Below, piece by piece: positions 8,382 through 15,914 of a stretch of DNA of 64,000 nt. The notes under the pieces were generated by a model, which was given only the letters and a program-made list of their open reading frames with translations, made no database searches and was not told where the DNA came from. Position numbers and translations under genes: made by a program. Source of the DNA: Arenibacter sp. ARW7G5Y1 (GTDB lineage Bacteria; Bacteroidota; Bacteroidia; Flavobacteriales; Flavobacteriaceae); NCBI RefSeq assembly GCF_003201775.1, contig NZ_QJJZ01000002.1, positions 335,578-399,577 on the forward strand, read 5' to 3'. Each line of letters begins with the position of its first letter. The first letter of the stretch is position 1.

Positions 8382-8897
8382 ATGGAACTATTAAAGTTAG
8401 CGACAGAATGGGCAAAAGCCGAAGTGTTTTCAACACGTTTTTTCATCTTATTCTCGGTTGGATTTTTAATCGCAAGTGTTGGATTTTGGCAGTTAGGCAA
8501 AACAGATTTAGCAAAGGCATATATTATTCCGACTTTAGTAGCAGGTATTCTACTTTTAATTATTGGTAGCGGCCTTAACTACACAAATATTCAAAGAGTT
8601 AAACAGTTTGAGAAAGACTTTAACACTGATGCATCTGCTTTTTATCAATCCGAAATAGAACGTTCAGAAAGTACATTAAAGGAATATACAGTTGTTTTTA
8701 AAGTAATTCCAATTATGATTATCATAGCAGCATTATTAATTCTATTGGTTAACGCACCAACTTGGAGAGCAATTAGTATTACAACAATTGCTATGCTAAT
8801 AGTCATTCTATTAGTTGACGGCACAGCACATTCAAGAATTGAAAGCTACCATAAAGAATTGAAGTTAGTGGATATTCAAAATGGAATTAAAAAATAG
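8382..8897 (+). CDS. Four-helix membrane protein, cassette 6 gene 3
   Basis: A 171-residue inner-membrane protein with four hydrophobic segments: FFILFSVGFLIASVGFW, AYIIPTLVAGILLLIIG, VIPIMIIIAALLILLV and AISITTIAMLIVILLV. A hydrophilic helical loop, rich in Lys and Glu, lies between segments 2 and 3. It follows the AraC gene almost without gap and its stop is two bases before the closing core TACACACAAC (8899-8908). Function unknown. Confidence 0.78.
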   Translation: MELLKLATEWAKAEVFSTRFFILFSVGFLIASVGFWQLGKTDLAKAYIIPTLVAGILLLIIGSGLNYTNIQRVKQFEKDFNTDASAFYQSEIERSESTLKEYTVVFKVIPIMIIIAALLILLVNAPTWRAISITTIAMLIVILLVDGTAHSRIESYHKELKLVDIQNGIKK

Positions 8898-8898
8898 C

Positions 8899-8971
8899 TA
8901 CACACAACATGGTGTATAGTGCATAGCACCCTTCGGGATTCTACGACACCATACACAGAACGTTACCCAAC
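8899..8971 (+). other. attC-like recombination site 6
   Basis: The left core TACACACAAC (8899-8908) is the exact reverse complement of GTTGTGTGTA (6392-6401). The right core GTTACCCAAC (8962-8971) opens cassette 7. ATGGTGTATAGTG pairs with the CACCATACAC region. At about 73 bp it is the shortest complete site here and resembles compact attC sites. Confidence 0.8.
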
Positions 8972-8994
8972 ATTTTGACCAAAAAAAAGAACCA

Positions 8995-9201
8995 ATGAAA
9001 ATAACCTTACTCAAAATCTTATTTGGTATACTTGCTTTCATAATCGCCGCAATATTTTCTGCTATGATTATTACATTTCTTTTGAGCAAAATAACGCCAA
9101 ATGAAATTATCTTAAACGTTATACAATTATTTTTAGCAATAATAATTACCGTTGTAATTTACAGGTATATGGTAAGGTATATATTGCAATTAAATAAATG
9201 A
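8995..9201 (+). CDS. Small two-helix membrane protein, cassette 7 cargo
   Basis: A 68-residue protein made mostly of two hydrophobic helices: ILFGILAFIIAAIFSAMIITFLL and EIILNVIQLFLAIIITVVIY. A basic tail follows. It is the only plausible gene between the exactly matched cores GTTACCCAAC (8962) and GTTGGGTAAC (9401). The start lies 24 bases after the core. Short membrane proteins are common integron cargo. Function unknown. Confidence 0.65.
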   Translation: MKITLLKILFGILAFIIAAIFSAMIITFLLSKITPNEIILNVIQLFLAIIITVVIYRYMVRYILQLNK

Positions 9202-9400
9202 AATAGTATTAGAGTTTTAATAATGAAGGACTTGAATTCTTAGTAATATACAATCAAAATTGAAAAGGGTTAAAGGGCTAAAGAAGTTTACGCAAACGGA
9301 CTTCACTCAGACGCAACTGTTCCGCAGATGGACTTTTTAGCTTGTTTGCGCTTATGAAGTTCAAATGATAATGGCGGCGGACAACTCGGGCGGAAAAAAC

Positions 9401-9601
9401 GTTGGGTAACAAAGCCTAAACGTAATGCGGGGTTTTGGGCTAAATCGAAAGGTCTATGTATATTTTTAAAGTCGCTAAATCTTATGGATTTAGCTTTGGA
9501 CAAAAAAAATAAAACTAAACAATAAGCTTTAGCTTCGTGTACAGACGGAAACGAAAGGTTTCCTTGCCTCCGCACTACGCTTAGCCAAACCGTTAGGCAA
9601 A
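9401..9601 (+). other. attC-like recombination site 7
   Basis: The left core GTTGGGTAAC (9401-9410) is the exact reverse complement of GTTACCCAAC (8962-8971). The right core is the textbook GTTAGGC (9592-9598). GCCTAAACGTAATGCGG pairs with CCGCACTACGCTTAGCC over 17 positions with three mismatches. At about 200 bp it is the longest site. The stretch 9202-9400 before it holds no gene I can support. Confidence 0.8.
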
Positions 9602-9631
9602 ATATGAAATCTGTCTCCAAAATAAAATTTA

Positions 9632-9922
9632 TTGCAAAGAATGTACAGTAAAGCTATTTCAAAATACTTTTTGGATATTAATATGTTCAACGTTACTTAT
9701 TGTCTGATTTTTGGATTCATGTCTGGATTTTTATGGAGTCTAGTCATGTTTTCTTCATTTGGTATTTTGATAGGCTATTTAGGTTATCAAACTTTCAAAA
9801 AGAATGAATATTATGCGTATTATAATCTAGGCTTTACAAAAGCTGACCTTTTAAAAAAAGTATGGTTGCTTAATACCTCTATTTCAATTTTTTTATTTCT
9901 AATCTATTTAATATTTAAATAA
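9632..9922 (+). CDS. Small membrane protein paired with an ABC ATPase, cassette 8 gene 1
   Basis: A 96-residue protein with about three hydrophobic segments: VTYCLIFGFMSGFLWSLVMFSSFGILIGYLGY, joined by a short tyrosine-rich loop (KKNEYYAYYNLGFTKADLLKK) to a C-terminal NTSISIFLFLIYLIF. Its stop directly abuts the ATG of the ABC ATPase, so translational coupling is likely. It could be a minimal membrane partner for that ATPase. It is much smaller than an ABC permease. Confidence 0.72.
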   Translation: MQRMYSKAISKYFLDINMFNVTYCLIFGFMSGFLWSLVMFSSFGILIGYLGYQTFKKNEYYAYYNLGFTKADLLKKVWLLNTSISIFLFLIYLIFK

Positions 9923-10591
9923 ATGGATTTTTTAGAAATAACTGACCTTAACAAATCTTACGGAAAGAAAACTATTTTAAAGAATATTGACCTTGATTGT
10001 AAAACCGGAGAGATAACTGGAATATTTGGTCGCAACGGAACTGGAAAATCAACTTTATTAAAACTAATATTTGGAACAGTCAAAGCCGATTCAATTTTAA
10101 TAAAAATAAATTCAGAAATCATTCATCAAAAAGCAGTAATTCCATCAAAAAAAATTGGTTACTTACCGCAAGACACTTTTTTGCCTAAAGAACGGAAAGT
10201 ACGAGAAATAATTCCTCTGTTTTACCCAAATGGAGATGACCAAGACAAAATTTTTTACTCGCCACAAATATCGAGTTTTGAAAAAATTAAAGTTGGAAAA
10301 CTATCTTTAGGACAATTACGCTATCTTGAGTTACTGATTATTGGAAATCTAAATCATCAGTTCTTAATGCTAGATGAACCCTTTTCAATGATTGAACCAA
10401 TTTATAAAGATGTAATTAAGGATTTATTACTCGAACTCAAAAAATCAAAAGGAATAATTTTGACCGACCATTATTATAACGACGTTCTTGAAATTACAGA
10501 TAAAAATTTCGTTTTGAAAGGTTCTGAAAAAATTGAAATAATGGATAAAAACGATTTAGTGAAATATGAATATTTGAGGTCAAATGAATAA
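9923..10591 (+). CDS. ABC transporter ATP-binding protein, cassette 8 gene 2
   Basis: A 222-residue ABC ATPase. The Walker A motif GRNGTGKST lies at about residues 35-43. The Q-loop region GYLPQDTFLPKE, signature-like LSLGQLRYLELL, Walker B FLMLDEP and H-loop LTDHYY are all present, so it should hydrolyse ATP. The signature departs from LSGGQ as LSLGQ. No full permease is in the same cassette. The only candidate partner is the 96-residue membrane protein encoded directly upstream. The substrate is unknown. Confidence 0.88.
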   Translation: MDFLEITDLNKSYGKKTILKNIDLDCKTGEITGIFGRNGTGKSTLLKLIFGTVKADSILIKINSEIIHQKAVIPSKKIGYLPQDTFLPKERKVREIIPLFYPNGDDQDKIFYSPQISSFEKIKVGKLSLGQLRYLELLIIGNLNHQFLMLDEPFSMIEPIYKDVIKDLLLELKKSKGIILTDHYYNDVLEITDKNFVLKGSEKIEIMDKNDLVKYEYLRSNE

Positions 10592-10599
10592 TAAAATAC

Positions 10600-10738
10600 T
10601 TTGCCTAACAATGTATAACCGCAATTACGGCGGATTCGACTACGTCCGAATCCACTCGGAATTGCTAACGTCAGTGCTTAACCGAAAATTATTAACTTTA
10701 ATCCCGTAACTGACGGTTATACGAGACCGTTGTAGCCA
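10600..10738 (+). other. attC-like recombination site 8
   Basis: The left core TTTGCCTAAC (10600-10609) is the exact reverse complement of GTTAGGCAAA (9592-9601) and includes the canonical GCCTAAC. The right core GTTGTAGCCA (10729-10738) opens cassette 9. GTATAACCG and CGGTTATAC form a perfect inner stem. Confidence 0.85.
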
Positions 10739-10750
10739 ATTTAAACTCTG

Positions 10751-11203
10751 ATGAGTCCTGAAGTCCCAATAATTGTTTTAATACTTGCCATTCCTACGTA
10801 TTTCATTAGTAAATGGCTTCTCAAGAAACTAAAATTAGGTAATGAAAATAACCGAAAATTTCTTGCGATAATCCCTACAATAATCTTAAGTCCAATTATC
10901 TATATTGGGCTCATCGCAATTTGGATTATTTCGATTTCTTATTACCCTGATAAAGATTTTAACCAAAATGAATGGAACTCAAATGTTGAGGAAAGATATG
11001 AGATGTCAAAGGACATCATTAAATCGAATCTTTTAATCGGAAAGACAAAAAAAGAGGTTGCAGAATTACTTGGGCCAGATTTCTATTCGCATGGAGAAAA
11101 CCACATTTCTTATGAACTAGGAAATATTCCAGGACTTTTTAATATTGACCCAGATTATCTGGACATCTACTTTGAAAACGGAAAAGTTAATAAAGTAGAA
11201 TAG
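10751..11203 (+). CDS. Membrane protein with BamE/SmpA-like tail, cassette 9 gene 1
   Basis: A 150-residue protein. Two N-terminal hydrophobic helices (VPIIVLILAIPTYFISKWLL and IPTIILSPIIYIGLIAIWIISI) precede a soluble domain at residues 85-150. That domain's KSNLLIGKTKKEVAELLGPD followed by a beta-rich ISYEL...LDIYFENGKVNKV recalls the SmpA/BamE fold, in which a helical GMTxxEVxxLLG element precedes strands. The gene starts 13 bases after the cassette core. Function unknown; a lipoprotein gene follows 23 bases downstream. Confidence 0.7.
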   Translation: MSPEVPIIVLILAIPTYFISKWLLKKLKLGNENNRKFLAIIPTIILSPIIYIGLIAIWIISISYYPDKDFNQNEWNSNVEERYEMSKDIIKSNLLIGKTKKEVAELLGPDFYSHGENHISYELGNIPGLFNIDPDYLDIYFENGKVNKVE

Positions 11204-11226
11204 CACCAAAGTTAAATTTAAAACCC

Positions 11227-11643
11227 ATGAATTTTTTTAAATCAATTTCATTTTTAATTATTGGACTTTTGATTTGTTCTTGTTCTTCTGAAATAGTGGA
11301 AATGAATGAAGGAGAGAAATATTTAGCAAACAAAATTGGAGCTGAGTGGACCAGTATTGGTCTTACTCAATCGGAATCTAAAACTAATGGACAGGTTACA
11401 GAAAATCGGACTTACATTGATATAGTGATTAAGCAGTCTGAAGATATCGACAAAATCTTTGAGGATACAAAATACGCTGAAAAACGGACAAAAAACGTTG
11501 CCCAGTTCGTGTTGGATTCGCTACAGTTTGGAGAAATGTCTTTTAAACCAGAAGAAATTCAAGTGGAGTATGTAAAGGAAAGTGGATTTTTGATTTTTAA
11601 AAGTGAAAAGAAACAATCAATGTCTTATAAACTAAATAAATAA
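11227..11643 (+). CDS. Hypothetical lipoprotein, cassette 9 gene 2
   Basis: A 138-residue lipoprotein with signal peptide FKSISFLIIGLLICSC. The mature part is hydrophilic with repeated Lys, Glu and Thr and no recognised domain. The closing core TGGCTACAAC (11648-11657) follows the stop by four bases. It shares its cassette with the membrane protein encoded directly upstream, so the two probably act together at the envelope. Confidence 0.7.
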   Translation: MNFFKSISFLIIGLLICSCSSEIVEMNEGEKYLANKIGAEWTSIGLTQSESKTNGQVTENRTYIDIVIKQSEDIDKIFEDTKYAEKRTKNVAQFVLDSLQFGEMSFKPEEIQVEYVKESGFLIFKSEKKQSMSYKLNK

Positions 11644-11647
11644 AAAC

Positions 11648-11782
11648 TGGCTACAACACGGTGTATAATTAATTGCGGTTGAATTCCTTAGTCGGAATTC
11701 ATTGCAATCAATTATATTTACTACTGGCGGACAGTTTTCGTTGGAAAAGTCCGCAACTAATTATACACTAACCGTTAGCGGT
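11648..11782 (+). other. attC-like recombination site 9
   Basis: The left core TGGCTACAAC (11648-11657) is the exact reverse complement of GTTGTAGCCA (10729-10738). The right core GTTAGCGGT (11774-11782) is identical to the core at 1388. TGTATAATTAATTGCGG pairs with CCGCAACTAATTATACA with a single mismatch, the best stem in the array. Confidence 0.85.
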
Positions 11783-11797
11783 AAGAAAAAATCACAA

Positions 11798-13654
11798 ATG
11801 AGAATAAAGGAAGATATTCCAATATTAGGAAAAGTTACTGTAAACTTCCTTGATTTAAGTGCGAAACTATATCAGCATTACATTGATATTAATGAAATTG
11901 ATAGACAAAAAAACACAGCTCATTTAGGTTTAATTTCGCACGCTTTTAAAAACTCAAACCACAGTAGATTTGATTATTTAATCTTACAATGTGTAATATC
12001 AGAACTCATTGAAAACTCATTTAAAGGAACTACTAATGCGCAAGGTAATATCACGATAAATGGAAAAAAACATTTTGGTAATGATGTAATTAAAACTTGG
12101 ATTCTACTTTCCAATTTTGGGCATTGCAAAAACACGATTGGCGACGAAAAAACAATACTTCTTCATTGTATTCAAAATAAAACTTACAAAAGAAAACTAC
12201 TTAATTGTGTCAAAGATGCTAGGCTAAAAAAATGGTCTGAAGAAGTTATTGATAGTTTTGATTATATAAGTTTCCACCATATAATTAGCTTTATTAGAAT
12301 TTACAAGACATTTACAAGAAGAGTTGCTAGACAAAATGAACTTTTCAATGCCTATAAACTTTTATTACTTCCGGAAGAAGAAAATGAGCAAATTGCAAGC
12401 TCTATTCAGATTTCTCAATTAAAAAATCTCTATTACATACTAAGAGATATTTCTATGATTTCTTTAGATTCAAGGAATAGCTCTTTACCATTCAATTTAG
12501 ACATTCTTTCAACAGTTTTATCACTCGATTCTTTTGAGCACAAATATCAAAATAAAAGAATTTCTATCATATTGGAACCACTTATTTCAATTCTATGCGA
12601 TAACCTATATTTAAATATTAAAAGTCAAACACATCAGAGGTCATATGAAGTAAATGCGTCTAAAATAATCGGAACCGATGTGATAAAAAGTCTAAATATT
12701 GCATTAGAAAAAGGATTATATAATCCTACCGTCTGTAATTTGCGTCATTTTTTAAGAATTCAACTTAATAAAAAAAATATGGTTTTTGAGGAAATTTCAA
12801 ATGCCACTCGACAAATTTTAACTGTCAAAAAAGGGATTACTGGTGTTGAGGCTTCTATGGATTTAAATCCATTTTCAGAAGAGAGAGTTATTGATTTTTA
12901 TACAGCAGATAATTTTAAGGTTAAATATTTTTCAACTTTCATTTACAATATTGGAAATATAATCCTTGAGCAAATTATTGGAACGGCAAAGAATGAATTT
13001 AATAAAACTAAAAAAATCAACGAAATAATTGATGAAAATTTAAATGTACTTCCCATTTCAGAAGCACAAAAAATAGATTTTAAAAAACCTATTAAAGAAC
13101 ACATTAGGTCTAATATTAAAAAGGCATTATTAACTAAAAATTTACCAATATTTAAAAACATACTTTGGGCTGTATTACGTTATCACCTGAATGAAAAATA
13201 TCATTTTGATATCAACAATCACAATTTTGGAAAATATGATTATTTTGGTGTTAAGGTTGCTGGCTTAAATCCTCTCAAAGAAAATTTAGATAAAGCAATA
13301 GCTTCTGAAAAAGATATAGATAGGAAACACGAATTAAATCAATTAAAGAAATCTGCTTATAGAAAATTTGATGGTACTGTTCTCATTTGTCTTTCCAGAA
13401 TAAAAATTTACAATTACTCTTTAGCACCTGATAAAAGGATAGTAACCGACATTGATGGAGTAGTATTGAAATTTAACCATAAAGAATTGATTTTAGAATT
13501 ACACGAGGGTAAGAATACAGCTAAACCTGTAAAAGATGCTATAAAAGATATTAATGCGAAATTATTTAAAACAATAGATAAGAAAATTAAAGGCGTAAAA
13601 ATAAAAGAGGTTCCAAACTATGGGGCCAAAATTTATATCCGACATAAAAAATAA
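11798..13654 (+). CDS. Large hypothetical protein, cassette 10 cargo
   Basis: The open frame extends back to 11702, but that part lies inside attC site 9. I take the ATG at 11798, which gives 618 residues. The protein is soluble, lysine- and isoleucine-rich and mainly helical. SNHSRFDYLILQCVISELIENSF near the N-terminus has the look of an HD-type or helical enzyme, but no complete metal-binding motif is visible. The C-terminus is basic and beta-rich (VLKFNHKELILELHEG, KIKGVKIKEVPNYGAKIYIRHK). Such size is unusual for cassette cargo. Function unknown; given the defence-type genes downstream, a defence role is possible but unproven. Confidence 0.75.
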   Translation: MRIKEDIPILGKVTVNFLDLSAKLYQHYIDINEIDRQKNTAHLGLISHAFKNSNHSRFDYLILQCVISELIENSFKGTTNAQGNITINGKKHFGNDVIKTWILLSNFGHCKNTIGDEKTILLHCIQNKTYKRKLLNCVKDARLKKWSEEVIDSFDYISFHHIISFIRIYKTFTRRVARQNELFNAYKLLLLPEEENEQIASSIQISQLKNLYYILRDISMISLDSRNSSLPFNLDILSTVLSLDSFEHKYQNKRISIILEPLISILCDNLYLNIKSQTHQRSYEVNASKIIGTDVIKSLNIALEKGLYNPTVCNLRHFLRIQLNKKNMVFEEISNATRQILTVKKGITGVEASMDLNPFSEERVIDFYTADNFKVKYFSTFIYNIGNIILEQIIGTAKNEFNKTKKINEIIDENLNVLPISEAQKIDFKKPIKEHIRSNIKKALLTKNLPIFKNILWAVLRYHLNEKYHFDINNHNFGKYDYFGVKVAGLNPLKENLDKAIASEKDIDRKHELNQLKKSAYRKFDGTVLICLSRIKIYNYSLAPDKRIVTDIDGVVLKFNHKELILELHEGKNTAKPVKDAIKDINAKLFKTIDKKIKGVKIKEVPNYGAKIYIRHKK

Positions 13655-13658
13655 CGTT

Positions 13659-13810
13659 GCCTAACAATGGCAACTATTGCACAACCCTATAATTTATAAA
13701 AAATCGATGCTATAAGCGGCCTTTTAGGGCCGTTTTGTTTTTTAAACGAACGTGTTGCCCACAACGATCGTTACCGACTTTTTTGCTAACTTGTGCAATA
13801 GACGCACCGT
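13659..13810 (+). other. attC-like site 10 with an embedded terminator
   Basis: It has canonical GCCTAAC (13659-13665) and a perfect 11-base stem, CTATTGCACAA (13674-13684) with TTGTGCAATAG (13791-13801). Its left core does not match GTTAGCGGT at 11774, so either this cassette recombined with another attC or the end was replaced. Inside sits a hairpin, CGGCC (13717-13721) with GGCCG (13728-13732), followed by TTTTGTTTTTT, which could terminate transcription of the preceding gene. Confidence 0.6.
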
Positions 13811-13911
13811 ATAAAAATAATGCACTTCGATGGCATGTTATGAACAGTGTCTTTTTTAACCTGGCGTACTATTCTTATACCAATTTGTTAAGCACAATTT
13901 AAAACCAGTTA

Positions 13912-14736
13912 ATGAGTAAATTAATAATAACAAATTCTGAGTTTAAATCTACTCTAAATGATAGAATTGGATTCGGCTTAAAACTTATTGAAAAAATTAA
14001 TTCCAAAAACTGCGATTTTGAAACTTTAAATCGAGAAATGAACAGGTGGGATGATTACAACAAAGAATTTCTAAAACAGTCATTTGATAATCTCAAGAAT
14101 GAATATTTAAATAGTTACTCTGGAGCAGGATTAACATATTTTGGAGATATAATGAGGTCAAAACAGGGTGATCCTCATTTAACCTTAAGGAACTTGTTAG
14201 AAGACAAAATTGACAATTTATCCAATCTTGAAAATAAAGCCAACTTATTAAAAACTCAAATTTCAAAAAAAGTTACTGATAATCATATATTGTCAAAACA
14301 TGAGGTTTTTATAGTCCATGGTCATGATAATGAGGCGAAAATAGAAGCTGCCAGATTTGTTGATAAATTGGGATTTAAACCAATAATTCTTCATGAACAA
14401 GCAAGCTCTGGAAGAACTATTATTGAAAAAATAGAAAGATATTCAGATGTTGGATTTGGAATTGTACTTTATACCCCTTGTGATATAGGTTCCGTTCAAA
14501 AAGAAAATCTAAAGTTGAAAAATCGTGCAAGACAAAACGTGGTTTTCGAACATGGTTTCTTAATTGGTAAAATAGGAAGACATAACGTTTGTGCTCTGGT
14601 GAAATCAGATATTGAGACTCCCAATGATATTTCAGGAGTTGTTTACATAACTATGGATTCTGGAAGTGGATGGCAATTACAATTAGCAAAAGAGATGAAA
14701 AAAGCTGGATATGATGTTGATTTAAACAAATTATAA
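13912..14736 (+). CDS. TIR-like nucleotide-binding protein (PF10137-type)
   Basis: A 274-residue protein. The N-terminal 125 residues are helical and of unknown type. Residues 130-270 form the predicted nucleotide-binding TIR-like domain, with HEVFIVHGHDNEAK, PIILHEQASSGRTIIEKIE, VGFGIVLYTPCDIG, RARQNVVFEHGFLIGKIGR and DISGVVYITMD all in family order. Proteins with this domain serve as NAD+-consuming or nucleotide-sensing effectors in antiphage systems, so a defence role is likely by family. The usual TPDD element is TPCD here. The gene lies directly beyond the cassette array; no clear closing core follows it. Confidence 0.82.
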   Translation: MSKLIITNSEFKSTLNDRIGFGLKLIEKINSKNCDFETLNREMNRWDDYNKEFLKQSFDNLKNEYLNSYSGAGLTYFGDIMRSKQGDPHLTLRNLLEDKIDNLSNLENKANLLKTQISKKVTDNHILSKHEVFIVHGHDNEAKIEAARFVDKLGFKPIILHEQASSGRTIIEKIERYSDVGFGIVLYTPCDIGSVQKENLKLKNRARQNVVFEHGFLIGKIGRHNVCALVKSDIETPNDISGVVYITMDSGSGWQLQLAKEMKKAGYDVDLNKL

Positions 14737-14775
14737 AACCATAGCCTTTACAGTATCCTATGAAACCCATTAGTC

Positions 14776-14795
14776 CATCCCGAAAATTATCGGGA
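14776..14795. repeat. Short palindrome
   Basis: TCCCGAAAATTATCGGGA forms a perfect hairpin with no T-run, so it is a weak terminator candidate for the TIR-like gene or a relic of an insertion-sequence end. The surrounding stretch from 14737 to 14902 has no gene I can support. Confidence 0.4.
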
Positions 14796-14902
14796 CCTTA
14801 AAGATTAATGCTTTTTTACTTTACAACCCCTAAAGTAGATTTAGATCTGAAGAATTGTTCAGCCTCTAGTACCATTGCGCATACGCAAATACCATAAATA
14901 GT

Positions 14903-15115
14903 ATTCGCAATATGCCCTTTACAGTTTCCCACAACTTACTTCCCATAGAATTGTTTTTCTTTAGTTCCATAAAATTAAGCAAACGAATGACAGTCAGACC
15001 ATACAGATTAGGGCAGGGGTCAGAAGAGCACTAAACTATTAAATTAATAACTAGGGCAACTAAAAAGATTTATTAAATTAGACCTTTAAAAGAAATATAG
15101 TAACTATATCCGTAT
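14903..15115 (+). repeat. Dispersed cassette-leader repeat, copy D
   Basis: A diverged copy of the repeat at 228-490. It keeps TTCCCATAGAATTG, AATAACTAGG and TTAAATTAGACCT, and ends in ACTATATCCGTATGTTAG. The likely cassette core is GTTAGTTAC (15116-15124). I could not find its reverse complement downstream, so the unit it led is degraded. Confidence 0.7.
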
Positions 15116-15207
15116 GTTAGTTACCATTCACGAGAATTTGGTGAATATCAAAAACTAAATGTATGAATTAGAATAAAGCAAATCGCTAAGAAATATGATT
15201 TGACCCT

Positions 15208-15649
15208 ATGATGCATTTATTGAAAAATATCTCAATTGGAATTGACCACAAGAGAGATGGTGTAGATTTTAATCTTAATCTTTACAGTAAGGGAACTAAA
15301 GGGAATTACAGAGAGGACTTCCCAAGGACAATAGTTCGGATAACAGGAGCAAGATTTGAAATAGTAAACAAATCACAAAAAGAGTTAATTTTCAATAAGC
15401 TAATTCTTGGAATATTTATCGAAAATAAAATAGTAACTATAATGAAGAGAAAGGCATATTATTTGTTCTCAATGAAACTGAAATGCACCGTTCAAATTAT
15501 TTTGACGGTGATTTTATAGAAGTGAACTTGATAAATTGAATGAAGAAACTGATCCCGAATATCAAAATTGGCATACACATGAATTCTCGAAGTTAGATTT
15601 TGAAATACCCTTGGATCAAATTGATACAAGAATCAAAATTATAGAATAA
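15208..15649 (+). pseudogene. Frameshifted hypothetical gene
   Basis: Three consecutive frames carry what looks like one protein. Frame one runs from 15208 to about 15443 (ISIGIDHKRDGVDFNLNLYS). A second frame from 15444 reads EEKGILFVLNETEMHRSNYFDGDFIEVNL. A third from about 15530 reads KLNEETDPEYQNWHTHEFSKLDFEIPLDQ and stops at 15647-15649. Two small indels would explain this. The product is not recognised. It lies in the degraded unit after repeat copy D, between two defence-type genes. Confidence 0.6.
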
Positions 15650-15914
15650 AAGAATAGTCAAGAAAAAGAACCCTTGTACAAGCCTCTAAACTCAAACACC
15701 TGAATGTGTAAAGTTCTCCACTTTGTACATTCCAAACTCCACCCTATACCAGAAAAAAATATCCCTGTTGACAAATGTTCTGCAAGAACCATGTTCAATA
15801 ATACTATTCCTTTAAAATTTATACTATATTAGTGATAACTCCCTCTCTAGTACAGTATTAAAAATATATAGTCAAAAACTCAGTATATAAACGCGGTTAC
15901 AAAAATTATAATTA

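Noticed and set aside
9303-9620. 105-residue minus-strand frame
   Set aside because: It spans attC-like site 7 and overlaps the cassette borders on the opposite strand.
11702-11797. N-terminal extension of the 618-residue protein
   Set aside because: These codons lie in attC-like site 9; the ATG at 11798 follows the core and is the likely start.
228-15115. CRISPR array
   Set aside because: The repeats are four, long and far apart, and contain no short regular spacers.
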